A stretch of DNA of 64,000 nucleotides from positions 14,528,501-14,592,500 of the forward strand of contig NC_079882.1 of NCBI RefSeq assembly GCF_029227915.1, in the 5' to 3' direction. The notes beneath the pieces are model-generated. The model saw nothing but the letters and a program-made list of their open reading frames with translations, had not been told where the DNA came from and ran no database searches. A program made the translations under genes and the position numbers. Origin of the DNA: Hydractinia symbiolongicarpus. Taxonomy: Eukaryota; Cnidaria; Hydrozoa; Anthoathecata; Hydractiniidae. Shown here in pieces: positions 23,359 through 31,522 of this stretch; positions within the stretch are counted from its first letter, which is position 1; each line of letters starts with the position of its first letter.

Positions 23359-23361
23359 TCA
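23355..23361 (-). promoter_or_regulatory. Candidate gag-pol stop-codon readthrough site
   Basis: The minus strand reads TTC TGA CTA GAT at the end of gag. UGA followed by CUAG is a well-documented high-efficiency readthrough context. The frame after the stop stays open for 44 codons and runs directly into the protease DTG without an in-frame ATG. This fits gag-pol expression by UGA readthrough rather than frameshifting. Confidence 0.8.
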
Positions 23362-24450
23362 GAAGGACTCGGTGATGCTACCAAGGAAGGAAGTTTCGGC
23401 TGGGTCGGATGGATCTGGGGCATCTTGAATGGCGTTCGTCTTACTGCTCATGCAAACATTCGCGAAATGGTTAAGTTTTCCACAGTTATTACATTTCTTG
23501 CCTTGTGCTGGGCATTGCTCTCTTCCTTTTGGATGACGGTTGTGTCCACATCCTCTGCATTTTCGATCTCCTTCCTGATAGTTTGGGCGATTGTTGCCTT
23601 GTGACTTCTGTCTTAAGTCACTACGTTTGTTGCGTTGGTAGTCGGATTTGACGCCGCTTACATCTGATTGGGCGGGCAATGATGGTTTGAAGTGCTCCGT
23701 GGCTTGGGCGGTTGCTTCGAGTGTAAGGAGGCGGTCTGTCATTTGGGTAAGTGTCTCTATGGAAGTCATTTCACTTAAGATCTTTGTGCGATGGGAGGAG
23801 CTCAATAATCCTGCTATGACTTGCGACATAATCATATTTTCGGAATACGATATTTCACAGTTTTGGTCATCGCAGTCACATTTACGTGAAAAGTTGCAGA
23901 GCATCGCTTGAGATTTTAAACGGGAGATGAAGTGAGTGATCGTTTCGCTGTCACTTTGTCGCATGGAGATGAACTGTTGTCGGTAAACTTCAGGGTGAAT
24001 CGTTTTTACTGCAACCGATTTGATGTATGATAGCAGTTCCGCTTCGGTGGCTCTATCGAGGGCGTCTGGCCCAACAAAGTTGTAAAGCATTTCATTCACG
24101 TTGGAATCGCAGGTGGAGCGTAGTTCATTCCTGATATCCTGTATGTTTTGAAGGTGGGTCATTTGTTTGTATCGTCTCCACGCATCCGTGAAGATTATCC
24201 ATTTATTGTCACTGCAATCCGCAGAAATCGTCGGTCGGTCCGGTTTCGAACATCGATTTCTTTCGTTGGTAGATGGAGGTGCAGGTGCTTGGTTGTTCAG
24301 AGCTACGTTAGGGAGGACTTGGGACATGAATTGGGTCCATTGTTCCTGCATGACTTTCTGTTGCTTTTGCATTTCTAGCACCATGGCCAGAGCGGCGGTA
24401 GTTGCATCGGTGCCGGCGGGGGTCGGGGCGGCGTCCTCAGGGTTCGACAT
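23359..24450 (-). CDS. gag: Gypsy Gag polyprotein
   Basis: 363 residues from the ATG at 24450 to a TGA at 23359-23361. Gag builds the virus-like particle and packages element RNA. The N-terminal third is Pro/Ala/Gln-rich, followed by an alpha-helical retrotransposon-Gag-like region (WIIFTDAWRRYKQMTHLQ … MRQSDSETITHFISRLKSQA). At about residues 297-312 there is a Cys/His cluster (CRGCGHNRHPKGREQC) and at 320-333 a canonical zinc knuckle CNNCGKLNHFANVC. The frame is uninterrupted and continues into pol after the single stop codon. The 5' leader between the primer site and this ATG is about 430 bp. Confidence 0.93.
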   Translation of the reverse strand: MSNPEDAAPTPAGTDATTAALAMVLEMQKQQKVMQEQWTQFMSQVLPNVALNNQAPAPPSTNERNRCSKPDRPTISADCSDNKWIIFTDAWRRYKQMTHLQNIQDIRNELRSTCDSNVNEMLYNFVGPDALDRATEAELLSYIKSVAVKTIHPEVYRQQFISMRQSDSETITHFISRLKSQAMLCNFSRKCDCDDQNCEISYSENMIMSQVIAGLLSSSHRTKILSEMTSIETLTQMTDRLLTLEATAQATEHFKPSLPAQSDVSGVKSDYQRNKRSDLRQKSQGNNRPNYQEGDRKCRGCGHNRHPKGREQCPAQGKKCNNCGKLNHFANVCMSSKTNAIQDAPDPSDPAETSFLGSITESF

Positions 24451-24882
24451 TGCAATTCAAGGCGGAGTACGGCGATATAGCGGGAAATCTTTGAAGAGCG
24501 AATCGGCGTGTGACCACGATGGCGTAAACCCAAGATGGCGGTGTGACCAAGGAATAATAACAAGCGAGAGTGTTCGGAGCACTCACAAACGACAAATACA
24601 ATGAACGAATACAATTGCGATAACAAAGCGAATTAGTGAGTAAACAATGTTCTGTAAAATGATGCAGCAAGTTCAAATATGTTTGATGTATGTGTAATCG
24701 TATAACTTCGAGTGAAATAACAAGTTTTCAGTGGTCTGTGAAAGTTTTTTTTTTTTTGTTGTTGAATGTTTGTATAACTTACACAGTTCGAGTTCACGTT
24801 TGAACAAACGAATGATGGATTCGAGACTTGGTTTGTTGAAGGAACAAGCGTCAAGGAATCGAAGGTTGTAGGTATGATTAAA

Positions 24883-24897
24883 CTGCTCGCAGCGCCA
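24883..24897 (-). promoter_or_regulatory. Primer-binding site, tRNA-Ser type
   Basis: Directly after the 5' LTR the minus strand reads TGGCGCTGCGAGCAG. This is complementary to CTGCTCGCAGCGCCA, the form of the 3' end of eukaryotic tRNA-Ser genes (…CTGCTC.CAGCG plus CCA). Confidence 0.8.
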
Positions 24898-25057
24898 TGT
24901 ATAAGGATGAGATCAATAACTGAGACAATGTTGTGACTTGCTGATATGCTATCATCTTGAATAATAATAAATGCTAGATCATAACGATTAGAGTACCTAA
25001 CATAAGATAAATCGTAACAAGTAGGGTTCCTAAGATATAACGGGTAATATATATACA
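24898..25057 (-). repeat. Gypsy 5' LTR, 160 bp
   Basis: 5' LTR with respect to the minus-strand element; TG…CA borders. No difference from 19632-19791 was seen on base-by-base reading. Confidence 0.95.
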
Positions 25058-25062
25058 GTAGC

Positions 25063-25768
25063 TAGCTAAAGTTGAAAAATTAAAGGTTTTCCATATGCTT
25101 TTGATAAAAGTCCAATGACGTCCTTGTCCTCACGTTATTGACTCTAAACATTTGACTTGTTATGGTCAGGAAAATTTCGGCCCTCTAAAGATCTCTGAAT
25201 TTTCTCCAACATTACTAAGTGATGTCCATCCTTTCATCTGTTATTTTTGCAGCTGGTGTAAATTATTCTATAATATTTATAAGTGCTGTAGTTTTTACTA
25301 CATGTATGATACACCACAAAATGACTAGAAAGTCACTAAGGGTTGTATCTATTCTGGAATTGTACGGTGTAGGTACCTCTAGCTACAAAAACCCAGCAAA
25401 ACACTTTACAAATTCACGCCACTAAAACACCATCTTTGATTGAAACGTCACGCATACATTACTTTTCTCTGCATGCTTAATTGTGGGCGAATTTTAAGTC
25501 TCTTGTACCAGGCCCTCGTACGCGTTTCATCATCATATCAAAAAACGCTACAGGCCCTGGGATCGAGGTTGCTTGTTGTTGATTTCCGTCGCCGCTATGC
25601 GGGGCGGAATCTTTGCAATAGCTTCCCAAGATGGCGGACGCTTTTCCGTACCGGAATTTTAGTGCTGTTGGTGAATTTAAAATTATGATAACGCAACGAG
25701 TTGTTGAGATAATATCAAGATAGTTATTTTCAATAATAGTACTAGCTGAAAGCAGAGAAGGACGAATA
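25063..25768. other. Stretch without gene; hairpin-bearing repeat near 25575
   Basis: No supported coding region. A GC-richer block (25500-25660) has a GGCCCTGGGATCGAGGTTG segment and a TTTCCGTCGCC … GGGGCGGAATC hairpin (about 25582-25611). The same hairpin motif recurs at 32062-32085 after the same TTTTGTTGATTTCCG lead-in, so it belongs to a repeat family. Confidence 0.4.
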
Positions 25769-26907
25769 ATGAATGGGGGGAATGGCGATTCCATCGCAAA
25801 TTCAAGACCTGCAACTGCAGCAGACGAAGTAATGGGCCATCGACATCAACGGAAGTTCCGTGTGTAAAGTGCAGAAAATTATTCCGTACGGCGAGAGGTG
25901 CTCTACAACATCAGAGACAATGTAAAGTAATTGTGTCAAGAGTCGATCTTCTGCCTGCAGAAGAGGAGGTTCCTATGCATGAAAATTCTAACAACAATGC
26001 AACAGAAGTAACAACTCCCGAACAGTTTTACTGGGGTGAAAGGAAGGGAAGTGATTTTACAAAACTGATTGATTCCTGCTATGAAAAAATCGTTTTCTGG
26101 AGGAAAAATCTTTTTATGCTCCCAAGTGGAGGCGCTGGCAAAGACATCACCCGGGAAATAAATAGATTGCTTAATACTTGGGTAGAAGATAGGTCGATCT
26201 CTATGAAGGCGATTCACATCATGCCAGCCCTTTTACTCCAAAAACCAAGCAAAACCTCCAAAACCAGAGACCATGTAAAAGCTCTGGAAAGAAGACTGCG
26301 TTTATGGTATAGAGGGAAGATTAATGCGTTGGTGAATGAGGCAGAAACACTACAATCAAGACTGCCAAAAATTATGGAGAAGAAAACAATTGAAACAATC
26401 TCAAAACAGTTTAAGGAGAAAATGGAAAGAGGTGATGTGCATGGCGCAATCAAATTGCTTACAAACAATATGGGTAGAGGAGTGCTTCCATTAGACGATG
26501 CGACAATTGCAACACTGAAGGAGAAGTATCCCAAAGGACAAAATACTAATGATTACAATCTACTGCATGGCCCTGTTCAACACATCAATCCGATAATAAT
26601 TGATGCTATTGATGAGCAAATGGTACTAAAATCTGCATTTGCAACACAGGGTGGTTCGGGTCCTTCTGGTTTTGATGCTGATGGATGGAGAAGGCCGCTG
26701 ACATCGAAAATGTATGGAGAGTGTGGCAAGGATTTACGATCGTCCATTGCAAATGTCACAAAGAAACTTTGCACCCAACAAATAAATGATCAATCGTTGC
26801 AGGGTTTTCTAGCTGCAAGGTTAGTACCACTTGACAAACAACCAGGAGTCCGGCTCATTGGGGTCGGGAAAGTATGCACCGTATATATAATTATTCTGCA
26901 TAGATAA
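25769..26907 (+). pseudogene. Truncated retroelement ORF, zinc finger plus pre-RT region
   Basis: A plausible start is the ATG at 25769, with one frameshift near 25835 before a zinc-finger motif CVKCRKLFRTARGALQHQRQ-C (C-x2-C-x12-H-x4-C). The 324-codon frame from 25933 then continues with FYWGERKGSDFTKLIDSCYE, IVFWRKNLFMLPSGGAGK and GGSGPSGFDADGWRR. It stops just after LVPLDKQPGVRLIGVG, where related cnidarian reverse-transcriptase ORFs (recognised from memory) continue into the polymerase. The catalytic Asp motif is absent, so only the N-terminal part remains. Which retrotransposon class it belongs to I cannot decide. Confidence 0.7.
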
Positions 26908-26929
26908 ATAGAATGTCTGTATATTTTAT

Positions 26930-27236
26930 ATGGCTAGCCTTACAAATCCTGTCTATTATTCCTAGCAAATGCCATAGCTTAGATAGGGAGTCTTAGAGTA
27001 TTTAATGCTCATTTTAAGCAATGCAGACCCAATTAGGGTCCTTGCTCTACCAGACAACTCCCTGTAGCATCCAACAGCCCACATAGTGTGTCATCTCCCC
27101 AATTTCTCTCACATGGCTTGGGTTAACCCGGGGCTATGGTAGCACTCACCAATATTAAATTGCCGCCAAGGGAAATCGAACCCCGTTTTCCCGCACAAAG
27201 TGTCAGAGTTATAACCACCACGCTATGGTGCCATTA
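26930..27236 (-). mobile_element. tRNA-derived SINE
   Basis: On the minus strand a tRNA-like head begins GGCACCATAGCGTGGTGG, with an A-box-like TAGCGTGGTGG. A B-box GGTTCGATTTCC lies about 40 bases downstream, spacing like that of a tRNA gene. A GC-rich body (CCCCGGGTTAACCCAAGCCA …) and a CTAAGCTATGGCATTTGCTA end follow. The T-stem pairs imperfectly and the anticodon arm is poor, so it is a SINE rather than a functional tRNA gene. Boundaries approximate. Confidence 0.65.
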
Positions 27237-28039
27237 AAAACGGCTAACTATTCTCTTACTGGCTAATTATCAGTTCTCCTTGTGCCTAATTTGCTTGATA
27301 ATCTTTCTTAAACTCACCCAAAGTATCACAAAATATTTTTCTAAGATTTCTTAGAAATGACTTGATTTTTAAAAATCTCACGAAAAGGACCCTCGAATTT
27401 TCAAAACCGCAAATTTATAATAAATTTGCGGTTTTGAAACCCTCTTCCTTCAACTTTATCGAAAAGCGTGTTTTTAATCTTTCTCCATCATACGTCTTTT
27501 CCCTTTGAATTTAACCGTGGTGTCATAAAAAATGTTTACTACGAAGATCAAAATTATTTTCCTCATAAAAATGCAACATGATGTGTTCACGGGTCAAGAT
27601 TTGAGAGAAGAATGTATAATTATTTACGGTTTGTAAATATGTACAATATAGAATGGAGGCTACGGCACGTCCCAAGACTGAATGTGAGGCTACTACGTAA
27701 AGACGGACATTGATACAAGATGACGGACGTTCACAGTGTAGACATTATGATACGTGTAAATGTAACACAACAGTGGTAAAAAAAAATAATGTTTTGTATT
27801 GATTAACACACCAGCTCAAAAGAGAAAAGACGGAAAAGATAAAGGTTAGCAACTTCCATTAGATCGACACTTTTTATTATACTCAAAGCGTGTTTTCATT
27901 TTTCTTTCGTGATCATTTACTCGCATGTACTTTTATTATGAGGAGTTTCTTTTGATTTTCATAAATTAAAAAAGATGTCTTCAAGAAAAAGTTTAAATTT
28001 ATTTGAGAAGGAAAAGTTGACTGAACAAGTCCGAAACTA
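27237..28039. other. AT-rich stretch with a perfect palindrome
   Basis: No gene recognised. It contains the 41-bp palindrome listed separately at 27399-27439. The right end grades into the remnant of a Harbinger transposase. Confidence 0.4.
27399..27439. repeat. 41-bp perfect palindrome
   Basis: The left arm TTTCAAAACCGCAAATTTAT (27399-27418) is the exact reverse complement of the right arm (27420-27439), around a single central base. It could be the fused ends of a small inverted-repeat element or a simple cruciform-forming sequence. Confidence 0.9.
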
Positions 28040-28059
28040 ACCCGTTATTTATGACAAAA

Positions 28060-28114
28060 GTCACAAAGGTTATATGGCCAGTGATTGCTGAGTTTCTCCA
28101 GTTGCTAAAAATCA
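28060..28114 (-). pseudogene. Older Harbinger transposase, continuation after insertion
   Basis: The minus strand reads FLATGETQQSLA, then a stop. This is the segment that follows RKRIPAEE…LT in Harbinger transposases (compare LRYLASGDSQQSLSFNF in the nested copy). Nothing further of the catalytic core is left. Confidence 0.72.
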
Positions 28115-28117
28115 TAA

Positions 28118-28162
28118 AGCTGGATTTCCATCAGTGCGAATTCTCTTATCGCTCTGGCTTTT
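28118..28162 (+). repeat. Harbinger left terminal inverted repeat
   Basis: Matches the inverted sequence at about 31050-31091 with a few substitutions: GGATTTCCA(T/C)CAGTGCGAAT shared, then TATCGCTCT. TAA lies just outside. Confidence 0.85.
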
Positions 28163-28458
28163 TTGACCCATTGATCTTTTTTCGCACTGGTGGAAATTGC
28201 AGAGCGACACTTTTTTTGCTCTTATCGCCCAATTTCAGTCCGATCGTCAGAGCGACAATTATCAGAAAGTTTTGATATTTATCGCTCTGAGTTTTCGCCC
28301 AAAAGTGCAACTTCAAAGAAATACCGAATGTCCATTTAAAAAAATTGAATAGATTCTATTGAAATTTAACTTCAGCACATGCTTACACGTGTTGAGTACA
28401 AGAAATAGTTTCATATGTGTTGTGAACCGAGCAGTGTTGTAAAAAAAGTTTTTATAAA

Positions 28459-29489
28459 ATGGGAAAAACAAATAGGTGCGACTTAAGGGAAGATGAATAT
28501 TTAGCAGAGGCTGTTCGAAATTTTTCATTTCTGTACGACAAAAGTTGCAAAGAGTATCGAGAAAAAGATCGAGTGGCAAATGCTTGGAAGAATGTTGAGG
28601 AGGAGTTAGGATGTGAAGAGGGTAAAGTTTATCCTTGTTTGTCAGTTCAATGCGCTACATTTTTGCGCTGTTAAAACTTGAGCGTATTCAGCTTGTTCTA
28701 TTACTTATTTGGAAAAAAAAATGTTTTTAAATTCAACTGTTTTAAGGTGAAGCTATTCGAAGATGGGACAACTTGAAAAAAAGATACAGCAAGAAAAAGA
28801 ATAACCTAAAAAAGAAATCTGCATCGGGATCAGGTTTGGCTGACGTTGAATCATGTGTCAAAGATTTGAAAGAATACTCTTTTTTATCTTGGCTTGATAA
28901 GCATTATCAAATGAGAGACACAAAATCAAATATAGCGGCTCCGGAGGATGAGGAAGATATTGATTCTTATTCGGAGGCAGCGGTTGAAGATTATTTAAAT
29001 AACGAGAATGACCCTGCTACAAAATCACCAAGTTTGGCCAAGATGACAACTATTGATCCACCATCTGTTACTTCAACAAAGAGGAGCGGGCGTAAGAGTA
29101 CGAAAGAAGAAACAGAAACGTTTGCTTTGAAGAGCATCGGCAAGGCTTTTGCATTGAAAGCAACTCAACGTGGTAGTGCTAAAAAGGACGCAGATGGCCT
29201 GTTTGGGGAAATGGTTGCTGAAGAATTAAGACAAGTATCTGGGCGAAGCAAGATTATGCTAAAGCACAAAATTCAAACCGCAATCTATGAATGTCAAATG
29301 GAGGCTTGGAATGGGTCGCAGCCTAAACGACAGCTACACATGATGTCCCCACCCTCAACTCCTAGTTTTGGTAATTCTCTCCATTTCAACGCCTATGGAA
29401 GCCCCGTATACCAGCAACAGCAGCCATTGCATGAAGATAAAACCGATCATAAAGGGTATTACACAAATTTGTTGAATGAAAAACAATAG
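28459..29489 (+). CDS. Harbinger MADF-domain DNA-binding protein, two exons
   Basis: Exon 1 is 28459-28621 (ATG start) and exon 2 is 28747-29489. The 125-bp intron has GT/AG borders and a phase-1 junction that joins the two halves of a MADF/Myb-SANT-like domain: LAEAVRNFSFLYDKSCKEYR … DRVANAWKNVEEELG then EAIRRWDNLKKRYSKKKN. About 301 residues in total. The middle is acidic (DEEDIDSYSEA) and Ser/Thr-rich, and a conserved-looking KHKIQTAIYECQMEAW helix lies near the C-terminus. In Harbinger elements this second protein helps the transposase enter the nucleus and bind the ends. No break seen. Confidence 0.88.
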
Positions 29490-29556
29490 TTTTTTTTTGC
29501 ATAAAACAAAACTGTAAATACAACGATAACAATAGTAAAAGGTCTTTTCAAAATAT

Positions 29557-30930
29557 TTATGTACGCCTTACATGTCGGTACTGCCATTCAACAGCACCCT
29601 CTTCACTATTCACAAAATCCTTGATTGCTTCCCGCATTTCTGTAGCACTTCTTTCTGGCCGGGAGCCCCGTACATTACATAAGTCATAAAGACATCCTTC
29701 GTTCTGCCCCACCTGTCTTCTCCATTCCCCAGGCGTAATCTCCCCATTCGTGTCTGTGCTATCGACAAAACCATTTGGACAATACATTGCGGCTTCAGTT
29801 TGGCGTAAGTAATTGTGTAAAGCAATTGCTCCGAGCGTAAAATTTTCAACATTTTTTACCGATACTTTTATTGGGCGGCTAAATATTCTCCATCTAGCCC
29901 GCAATAAGCCGAACGCGTTTTCAATAACACGCCTGGCACGAGAGAGGCGATAGTTATATACTCTCTCAGGCTCGTTCAGCTTGCCAGGATATGGGCGCAT
30001 CATATTTTTCTTTAAGGGGAAAGCTTCATCTCCAACTAGAAAATAAGGTAATGGGTCAAATTTACATCCAGCTAGTGACGTAGGTGGTGGGATTTGAAGG
30101 GATTGATTTTCCAGTTGCATTCCAATTTGACTCTTTGATAAGACACACAGTCGTTGTTACTTCCATATTGTCCTACATCTACGAGAATAAGTTGTACTTA
30201 GCATCACAGACTGCTAACAGTATGATGCTGTAGAACCCCTTGTAATTGTAATAGAGCGATCCTGAATTGGGAGGGTTTTCCATGGCAATATGTTTCCCAT
30301 CGATTGCCCCTATACAATGTGTGAAATTCCACGTGTCTTCGAATTCATTTTCGATTCTTAACCACTCTTCTTTGGACATAGGGGGTCTTACATATTCGCT
30401 TAGGTTCTCCCAAATTGCTGCAGCTGTTTCAGACAGAATTCGTGAAATAGCACTCGCGCTAATACGAAAGTTGAATGATAGAGATTGTTGAGAATCTCCT
30501 GAGGCAAGATAACGTAAAGTAAGAGCCAAGCGTACAGCTGCAGGAAATGAATTTCGAAAATTTGTGTCTCTTTTTTGGATTGATGGACCTACCAGAGACA
30601 ATAAATGTTCGAATCTATCAGGAGACATTCGAAGAAATCTATGAAATAAAATATTAAATAAAGTTTCAAAGAAAGAAATAATAGAAATGCTCTCCATAAC
30701 TATTAAAAGGAAGCAAACTTGGAACTAAAATTTACTAGATACCTAAAGTAAAATTCTCTATCGTGCAATTTCATTTCTTGAAGCAGTTGATTATACACTC
30801 CTTTCAATTCTCTTTCTCTATAAATTTGACGAACCCAAGAAAATGGCGATTTTCTTCGTCTCTTTTTCCTTATACTTCTAATGACTATTAAGGCAGCTAC
30901 AGCTTCTTCTTCTTCTGAACTGTCTGCCAT
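29557..30930 (-). pseudogene. Harbinger DDE transposase (HARBI1-like), frameshifted
   Basis: Exon 1 runs 30930-30743 (MADSSEEEEAVAALIVIRSI …). A short intron 30742-30639 (GT/AG) restores a FYFRFLRMSPDRFEHLL junction. The DDE core shows GAIDGKHIAMENPPNSG (first Asp), VDVGQYGSNNDC (second Asp) and RRVIENAFGLLRARWRIF (Glu), a typical Harbinger triad. The frame breaks near 30180 (before VDVGQYG) and again in a GTGTGT run near 30145, then is open to the stop at 29557. Two small frameshifts mean this copy probably no longer makes active transposase, though sequencing error cannot be excluded. Confidence 0.88.
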
Positions 30931-31049
30931 CTTGAAATGTGTGTGTTCACATAAGAAAATTTCGCACAAAAAATAATTTGTATTGGCATGCTATCGCACT
31001 GAAACTCATTTGCAGCGTAGAACTCCTGTCGCACTAAAATTTTGTGTAA

Positions 31050-31091
31050 TTTTAGAGCGATAGAAAGATTCGCACTGGTGGAAATCCGCCT
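31050..31091 (-). repeat. Harbinger right terminal inverted repeat
   Basis: Inverted partner of 28118-28162; followed by TAA (31092-31094). Confidence 0.85.
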
Positions 31092-31094
31092 TAA

Positions 31095-31485
31095 GTTAAT
31101 ACAACGCATTCCTCAGCCGGGATACGTTTTCGAAAATTGTTGTCTTCTTTTGAAATCCGTCTTTCTACTAAACTTAATAAATGTTGGAATCTGTCTGCAC
31201 TCATTCTTAAGTACCGATAATTATACTCTCTATCATCTTTTAACTCTTGATATAGAGTATTAAGATCAGCGTGTGTCTGGGGTTGTTGATGATTTTCCTC
31301 ACTCAAAATATTCTTTTTTTATTTTTTAATTTATATTTACTTTGATGTTTATATCGGTGGTAAAAATATAAAAATAAATCTTCGATTTCTTCCAATTCCA
31401 ATTCACTATTATTCATGATACAATTATCTTTTTCTGCTCTTCTCTTTTTCTGATTAAAAATATAATGTCCCCACTGTAAACGCAC
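31095..31485 (-). pseudogene. Older Harbinger transposase, N-terminal remnant
   Basis: Two frames (31485-31303 and 31306-31095) give an N-terminal helix-rich segment, then LYQELKDDREYNYRYLRMSA and DRFQHLLSLVERRISKEDNN. This is the same region as in the full Harbinger next door but clearly diverged from it. It is interrupted at 31092 by the younger element. The next few codons reappear beyond the insertion at 28114-28070 as FLATGETQQSLA, showing that the younger element landed inside this gene. Confidence 0.8.
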
Positions 31486-31522
31486 TTAAACGCAAATCAT
31501 ACGCACTTAAACGCCCAGTGGG
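31469..31522. repeat. Short inverted/direct repeat cluster
   Basis: CCCACTG (31470-31476) and CAGTGGG (31516-31522) enclose two exact copies of ACGCACTTAAACGC (31480-31493 and 31501-31514). It may be the terminus of the older Harbinger or of another element. Confidence 0.6.

Larger units (their letters stand above)
19632..25057 (-). mobile_element. Ty3/gypsy LTR retrotransposon, structurally complete
   Basis: 5426 bp bounded by two 160-bp LTRs that appear identical by eye (TGTATATATATTACCC…CCTTATACA read on the minus strand) and by a perfect 5-bp target duplication GTAGC (19627-19631 and 25058-25062). It contains a tRNA-Ser-type primer site, an uninterrupted gag, an uninterrupted pol in protease-RT-RNase H-integrase order, and a polypurine tract. 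Integrase after RNase H is the Ty3/gypsy arrangement. Short LTRs and a tRNA-Ser primer are reminiscent of Mag-lineage elements, which is inference only. Identical LTRs and open frames imply a recent insertion that may still be competent. Confidence 0.96.
28118..31091. mobile_element. PIF/Harbinger DNA transposon, full length
   Basis: 2974 bp with inverted ends (left AGCTGGATTTCCATCAGTGC, right end read inward AGGCGGATTTCCACCAGTGC, both continuing with CGAAT…TATCGCTCT) and a TAA target duplication (28115-28117 and 31092-31094). It carries the two diagnostic Harbinger genes in convergent orientation: a MADF-type DNA-binding protein (+) and a DDE transposase (-). Several copies of AGAGCGA / TCGCTCT near the left end are possible subterminal binding repeats. 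It lies inside an older Harbinger transposase gene. Confidence 0.93.

Noticed and set aside
23648-24604. Plus-strand ORFs including a 145-codon frame
   Set aside because: Antisense shadows of gypsy gag and its leader.
27165-27236. Functional tRNA gene
   Set aside because: A- and B-boxes are present but the anticodon arm and acceptor stem do not pair; the sequence continues as a SINE body.
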